NCBI GenBank assembly: GCA_949316495.1 | Contig: OX439011.1 | Coordinates: 25,474,495-25,538,494, forward strand | DNA: 64,000 bases | From: Amphiduros pacificus | Taxonomy: Eukaryota > Annelida > Polychaeta > Phyllodocida > Hesionidae | Reading direction: 5' to 3' | Shown here: piece by piece, positions 58,336 through 64,000 of the stretch | How the letters are laid out: every line of letters starts with the position of its first letter | Numbering within the stretch: position 1 is the first letter of the stretch | Made by a program: the position numbers and the translations under genes | The notes under the pieces: model-generated | Told to the model about the DNA's origin: nothing | Database searches by the model: none | Seen by the model: the letters and a program-made list of their open reading frames with translations, nothing else

Positions 58336-58685
58336 GTGTACCTCAGTTTGGTTAATGTCTTTACAATAAATGGGTAAAGTTACCATCACCACAAGATTCA
58401 TTATTGACTGGTCTCAGCACATCAGTGGCCATGTCTTCTGCTGCTGCTATGCGTTTTCACTTTGATTTAAGATTGCAGAGATATCTGAACAAGTTTTGAA
58501 GTCTTTGTTGAGGAAACAAAAACAGAGCCGGGATTGTTGTGATTAATTTCCATTGTTGATAGTTAATTGCTGGGTTTAAAGAAGTCGTGAAATGATGTAA
58601 CAGAAAGTTATTTATGAGAGAGGAGACAGACATCCATAATGCAGCGTGTGAAAATAAACAGCTGATCTTAAACTGAAACAGTGAA

Positions 58686-59141
58686 AGTGCTGAGTGTCAG
58701 AATAAATACAACCATCTCAGATGTATTGCCACCTTCAAGGGGAATGGGTACTGATGTCAGACAGGAGTGCTGAGTGTCAGAATAAATACAACCATCTCAG
58801 ATGTATTGCCACCTTCAAGGGGAGTGGGTACTGATGTCAGACAGGAGTGCTGAGTGTCAGAATAAATACAACCATCTCAGATGTATTGCCACCTTCAAGG
58901 GGAGTGGGTACTGATGTCAGACAGGAGTGCTGAGTGTCAGAATAAATACAACCATCCAGATGTATTGCCACCTTCAAGGGGAATGGGTACTGATGTCAGA
59001 CAGGAGTGCTGAGTGTCAGAATAAATACAACCATCTCAGATGTATTGCCACCTTCAAGGGGAGTGGGTACTGATGTCAGACAGGAGTGCTGAGTGTCAGA
59101 ATAAATACAACCATCTCAGATGTATTGCCACCTTCAAGGGG
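58686..59141 (+). repeat. 80-bp minisatellite, left part
   Basis: Units contain agtgctgagtgtcagaataa, caaccatctcagatgtattg and ccttcaaggggagtggg. About 5.7 copies before a LINE insertion. Confidence 0.96.
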
Positions 59142-59936
59142 TAACGGCGAAACCACTGGTCGAGCTGAACGGAAGTGCGCTGGCATGGGTGGACAGCACA
59201 GAGCACCTTGGCAATCACTTAGAATCTACGTTGTCGGAGAAGAAGGAGATACGTGAGAAGAAGGGTGATCTGATAGGCCGAGTGAACACAGTGTTAGCCA
59301 CATTGGTGAGGAGTAGTGACCTGGTGTTGGCAAGTGTCTTTAACTCTCAGTGTGCTCACTTCTATGGTGCCCAGGCCTGGGACCTCACGGACAGAGAAGT
59401 GGAGAGTTTTCAGAGAACCTGGAATCGGTGTGTGAGAAGACTACTGAGGCTGCCGTACAGGACACACACAAGGTACCTCCCACATCTACTAGGCACATGT
59501 AGCGCCATGGATCAAATCTATAGACGCTCTCTCAAGATGATCCAAACTATGATCAAGAGTGATAATAGCAGAACAGCATTTATGGCGAGCCTATGTGCTG
59601 GAACAGCGAAAAGTGTGATTGGCAGGAATGTGAGAGTGATTGCTAAGAGACTGAAGGCAGAGGTCTGTGAAGTGATGACAAGTGGGCATGGGATGCTCAA
59701 GCATGCATACATCGATGAGTGTACGGATCATGATCACATAGCGCTTTCTCTTATAATGGAAATGAGAGAATGTATTTGTGGTAGCAAGATGATAGCTGGT
59801 TTTAATGTTTCAAATATGGAAGACATTTTAAATGAAGTCTGTGAAAACTAATGTGAATAATTTTTAACCTGTATTTAATGTAAACAATACTCTATTCCAT
59901 TTTAATGTGAAATGTGAATGAATAAAATAATTTATA
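59142..59936 (+). mobile_element. 5'-truncated LINE, 3' end of reverse transcriptase ORF
   Basis: A 795-bp insert in an 80-bp array unit, flanked by a 19-bp target duplication (tattgccaccttcaagggg at 59123-59141 and 59937-59955). An open frame runs from the 5' edge to 59851, about 236 codons, with late RT and post-RT motifs WVDSTEHLGNHLES, FYGAQAWDLTDREVESFQ, WNRCVRRLLRLPYRTHTRYL. About 85 bases of 3' UTR end in gaatgaataaaataattta. The frame is intact, so the insertion looks young. The methionine at 59120 belongs to the array. The LINE clade is uncertain. Confidence 0.88.
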
Positions 59937-61072
59937 TATTGCCACCTTCAAGGGGAGTGGGTACTGATGTCAGACTGGAGTGCCGAGTGTCAGAATAAAT
60001 ACAACCATCTCAGATGTATTGCCACCTTCAAGGGGAGTGGACACTGATGTCAGACAAGAGTGCTGAGTGTCAGAATAAATACAACCATCCAGATGTATTG
60101 CCACCTTCAAGGGGAATGGGTACTGATGTCAGACAGGAGTGCTGAGTGTCAGAATAAATACAACCATCTCAGATGTATTGCCACCTTCAAGGGGAGTGGA
60201 CACTGATGTCAGACAAGAGTGCTGAGTGTCAGAATAAATACAACCATCCAGATGTATTGCCACCTTCAAGGGGAGTGGACACTGATGTCAGACAAGAGTG
60301 CTGAGTGTCAGAATAAATACAACCATCCAGATGTATTGCCACCTTCAAGGGGAGTGGACACTGATGTCAGACAAGAGTGCTGAGTGTCAGAATAAATACA
60401 ACCATCTCAGATGTATTGCCACCTTCAAGGGGAGTGGACACTGATGTCAGACAAGAGTGCTGAGTGTCAGAATAAATACAACCATCCAGATGTATTGCCA
60501 CCTTCAAGGGGAATGGGTACTGATGTCAGACAGGAGTGCTGAGTGTCAGAATAAATACAACCATCTCAGATGTATTGCCACCTTCAAGGGGAGTGGGTAC
60601 TGATGTCAGACAGGAGTGCTGAGTGTCAGAATAAATACAACCATCCAGATGTATTGCCACCTTCAAGGGGAATGGGTACTGATGTCAGACAGGAGTGCTG
60701 AGTGTCAGAATAAATACAACCATCTCAGATGTATTGCCACCTTCAAGGGGAGTGGGTACTGATGTCAGACAGGAGTGCTGAGTGTCAGAATAAATACAAC
60801 CATCTCAGATGTATTGCCACCTTCAAGGGGAGTGGGTACTGATGTCAGACAGGAATGCTGAGTGTCAGAATAAATACAACCATCTCAGATGTATTGCCAC
60901 CTTCAAGGGGAATGGGTACTGATGTCAGACTGGAGTGCTGTGTGTCAGAATAAATACAACCATCTCAGATGTATTGCCACCTTCAAGGGGAATGGGTACT
61001 GATGTCAGACAGGAGTGCTGAGTGTCAGAATAAATACAACCATCTCAGATGTATTGCCACCTAATTCTAACT
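59937..61072 (+). repeat. 80-bp minisatellite, right part
   Basis: About 14 further copies. Variants ccatctcag/ccatccag and gtgggtac/gtggacac recur in blocks. Every unit carries gaataaatac, so AATAAA repeats every 80 bases in the sense direction of Trio. Confidence 0.96.
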
Positions 61073-62682
61073 TCTTTATTTCTAAATTGATGGATACAAA
61101 AATTGGCAAAACATGCCATTATTAAAGTGCAAGCCTAAATTTCTTGCTTATGAAAATATCTGATCTCCAAAATTTAAATTTGGAACAGAGTAATCTATAA
61201 AATATTGCATTATATAACATACATGCCTCGGTGTAAAATTGATTGTTTAAGATTTCATTTTAAAGCAATAGTTCCAGGGACATTATATGTCGAAGAACCT
61301 ACTATACAGATGATAAATGCATGATAAAATTTATCCATAAAATTACTTTATGGTAGATAATTTGATTTGATCATGCCATAGAGTTGATATATTAGATATA
61401 TTTTAGGAAAGTGCAAATTAATATATAAATATCTCCTGTTTAACAATTTTGGGATCTGTATTTTTACTTCTTTCACTGTTGCTGTAAGCCGAGGGGTCTG
61501 TGTTGAGCAAATAAAATGCCTTCTTTCACACAAAAGATTGAATGTTCTCTTGGGTGTGATTCTTGTGGACCGGTTAGATTTCATTATTTGAAATATGACT
61601 CTTCTTTGAATTGGCTCTGAAAATTAATTGTAAAAAAGTATCTTATGAGTTTGGACTCTACTTTCTTTTGCAAAAGAAATATACAATATATATTAAGTTT
61701 GAACACACAAAAAATTATTTTGAAAAAGTAAAAAAAAGTACAAAAAGGTCTGTCAGATGCTAGACAAGAACTTGATTTCAGATTTTCCAGATATATATAC
61801 AGTAGGTAGCATATAGAAGTTCATATTTCTCACAAAGTAGGGAGGTATGGAGGCAAAGTGTGAAGGGGTGAGATAAAGATCAGATGGTATCACAATATTT
61901 ACACAATTATAGATAAACATACAGTTCATAAATTGTGTTTGAGAAGATCACCTATAGGGTTGCAATATATTCTAATTTCTCTTCATGTGGAAACTTTCAG
62001 TCTATTGCAGCCAAGAGCAATATTCAGTTTAGACATCACAAGGACTTGTTTGTTGTTTGTTTGTGTCTATTAATTAACTTTTCAGTAATATCTGGTCAGA
62101 AAGAAGTGTTTCTCCAGTATTCAGTGCCCTGCACTTGTCAAAGAGTGATCAGGGATCTTTAGTATGCATTATCACATTTTCATTTTTTTTAAAGGAGATA
62201 TATTCAGTTGATAGCAAGTATTAAACTGAACTGGTCTATTAGCAAAGAGGGTCTTGACGATTTAGTATTTAAAGCGGAGTATATCATTTGTTTATTTGGA
62301 TTGTAAAGTGTCTGGTGATGTGCTGAATGTCATGGGCAAAATTCAATTAGTATATGAGTTGAAGAATATTTTGGGTCAAGATTGACAGCTTTTTTCTTTT
62401 TCTTTTGATATATCACAAAAATATATTTAATGTTTTTGAAGAATGTTTATTGTTATACCTGTGGAAGAGATTGGTTGTGGAGTCAAATCCCAGAAAGATG
62501 TCTGCATTTATAATACAGATATTACTTTCAAATTGGAGAGGTGTTGAAATCTGTCTGTTAATATTGCTATCACATTGACTTTTGACCTGAGTGTTGATAT
62601 TAGGACGGGTTTCATCCATCAAGTGTTGGGTCAGTGAGTTCATGTGATTAGTACTTAGTTGGAGGTCCACACTCAATCAGTG
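61073..62682. other. Trio intron after exon 13, no gene seen
   Basis: AT-rich unique DNA after the 80-bp array. Confidence 0.55.
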
Positions 62683-62696
62683 CTGCCATCTGGTGG
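62683..62696 (-). promoter_or_regulatory. CTCF-like motif, full match
   Basis: The minus strand reads ccaccagatggcag, a full match to CCASYAGRKGGCRS in unique DNA. Binding is inferred. Confidence 0.45.
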
Positions 62697-62747
62697 GTCT
62701 TATACCCTCACACAAGTAGATTATATTCTGCTTCTGCTGTGTAGTGA

Positions 62748-63175
62748 AGGGGGGAGGGGGTGGTGGAGTCAACTTAGATCTTCTCTGAAAATAATGGGTG
62801 GAGTTCTTTGTTGTTCTTAGGTAAAATGTTGTATTTTCAAGAAACCAGTTCTATCTATTTTCGATAAAGCTCAGATTTTTTTTCTCCATTTTTTATATTT
62901 TTGATCATAAATAATAGAAACTGTAATATTGTGGTATCCACCTTATCAGATATCTGGAACATCCAGTGCCTCTTTCTTGTAGTCTTATTATAGATTCAGT
63001 TTGAGACTCTCAGAAAAAAGAAAGGTGGTGGTGATTGAGTGGCTGCCATAATGACACCTTAAAAGAATTTAAGGAACTTTCTGACCTTAACATGATCATA
63101 TTTAGTAATTCGCAGACATTTGCAGAAACGATTACAAAAAGCGTTGGTAAGCACATGGTTATTCCCGGTACATTT
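62748..63175 (+). repeat. Dispersed repeat of about 400 bp, copy B
   Basis: Aligns with copy A at 49797: G run, ttgttcttag, tgtattttcaagaaaccagt, attttcgat and, at the right end, aattcgcagacatttgcaga. Confidence 0.55.
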
Positions 63176-63582
63176 GCTGATGGGAGGTCAATCTTGGCTC
63201 GATCTTGATAGCTCTTGATCTAATGACAAATTTGCAAATATGATAGGAAATATTGCAATACTTATATGGAACTTTTATAGTGAAAACAATATTAAGTTCA
63301 ACTTTTTATTAGTATATTGTTGGGTTTTTTATATGAAGGAAATGACAATTTATCTGAGAAACTGAGATAAGGATTATGATCAGAATGAGAGAAAACAAGT
63401 CAGCCATATATATATACTTTATGAAGTATAATTCTCTGTTCATGTTCTACTCATATATTTGTATCAAACAGTTTTTGATCATAGGAAGTCAAGAATCTCA
63501 CTGCATGGATGGAGGAAACTCAATCTTCTGGGGAATGCCACAACAATCTGAAGGTGACCTGGGGCGGAGGCCAGGAAATGAT

Positions 63583-63855
63583 AAGGAAGGGCTCATTATA
63601 ATATATAAGGGGGGTGAGGACAGGCTCATCATGAAGAATGGGGGGGAGGAGGGTGGCTAAGGCCAGTCAAGAAAAGGGAAGGGCTCATTATATTATATAA
63701 GGGGGGTGAGGTCAGTCACTGAGAGGGAAGGGCTCATTACAAAGAAAGGGGGGGAGGGAGGCTAAGGCCAGTCAAGAAAGAGAAGGGCTCATTATGATAT
63801 GTAAAGGGGAATGAGGTCAGCGAACAATAGGGAAGGGCTCATTATGATATTTGAG
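63583..63855 (+). repeat. Diverged array of about 60-65 bp units, four to five copies
   Basis: gaagggctcattat, atataaggggggtgagg and ctaaggccagtcaagaaa recur with changes. Confidence 0.8.
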
Positions 63856-64000
63856 GGGTGTTATGCCAGATTTTATATTTAACTTACTTTTTATTAATCA
63901 ATTGGCCTTTGTTTGAAATCTTGTTTTTTTGGGGTGAAACATGAAAGTCAGAAGACCAAACTATGATTGAAATGTAAATATAAAGAACACAGAGTTGTTC

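Noticed and set aside
59120-59141. Start codon of the LINE frame
   Set aside because: The ATG lies in the array and target duplication, so it is a chance fusion and not a native start.
1-64000. LTR elements, endogenous viruses, Polintons, toxin genes
   Set aside because: No long terminal repeats, gag/pol/env or capsid-like motifs were recognised.

Overview
The window looks like nuclear DNA of a marine invertebrate, most likely a lophotrochozoan such as a mollusc. The evidence is a conserved intron-rich animal gene with small exons in AT-rich introns, tRNA-derived SINEs, small inverted-repeat DNA transposons (MITEs), Tx1/L1-like and other LINE remnants, and a very heavy load of tandem repeats. 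The species cannot be named from sequence alone.

The only host protein-coding gene I can support is a Trio/Kalirin-family RhoGEF on the + strand. Thirteen internal exons (28363 to 50477) keep one reading frame and encode the SEC14 (CRAL-TRIO) domain followed by the first spectrin-like repeats, about 570 codons. The start of the gene lies before 28363, probably outside the window. The remaining spectrin repeats and the DH/PH modules lie beyond base 64000, because the last intron stays open for more than 13.5 kb.

Layout: 1-28362 is upstream or first-intron DNA with a SINE pair, a Tx1-like LINE scrap, a TIR element, a MITE fragment and about 15 tandem arrays. 28438-36126 is an intron dominated by a 4.2 kb C-rich minisatellite, and also carries an intact-looking TA-flanked MITE. 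36127-50477 is the exon cluster. 50478-64000 is the following intron, with another MITE, three large arrays, one of them split by a 5'-truncated LINE, and a candidate regulatory block near 55.7-56.3 kb. Adding up the array lengths gives about 25 kb, roughly 40% of the window.

The most striking observation is that three intronic arrays (after exons 5, 8 and 10 of this set) start inside the 3' end of the preceding exon and carry copies of that exon end together with its 5' splice site. One of them multiplies the exon 8 donor more than fifty times. Other points worth checking are a cluster of three perfect CRE motifs, CTCF-like motifs in unique DNA, a recurring motif at or near splice donors, and evidence of exchange between arrays several kb apart.
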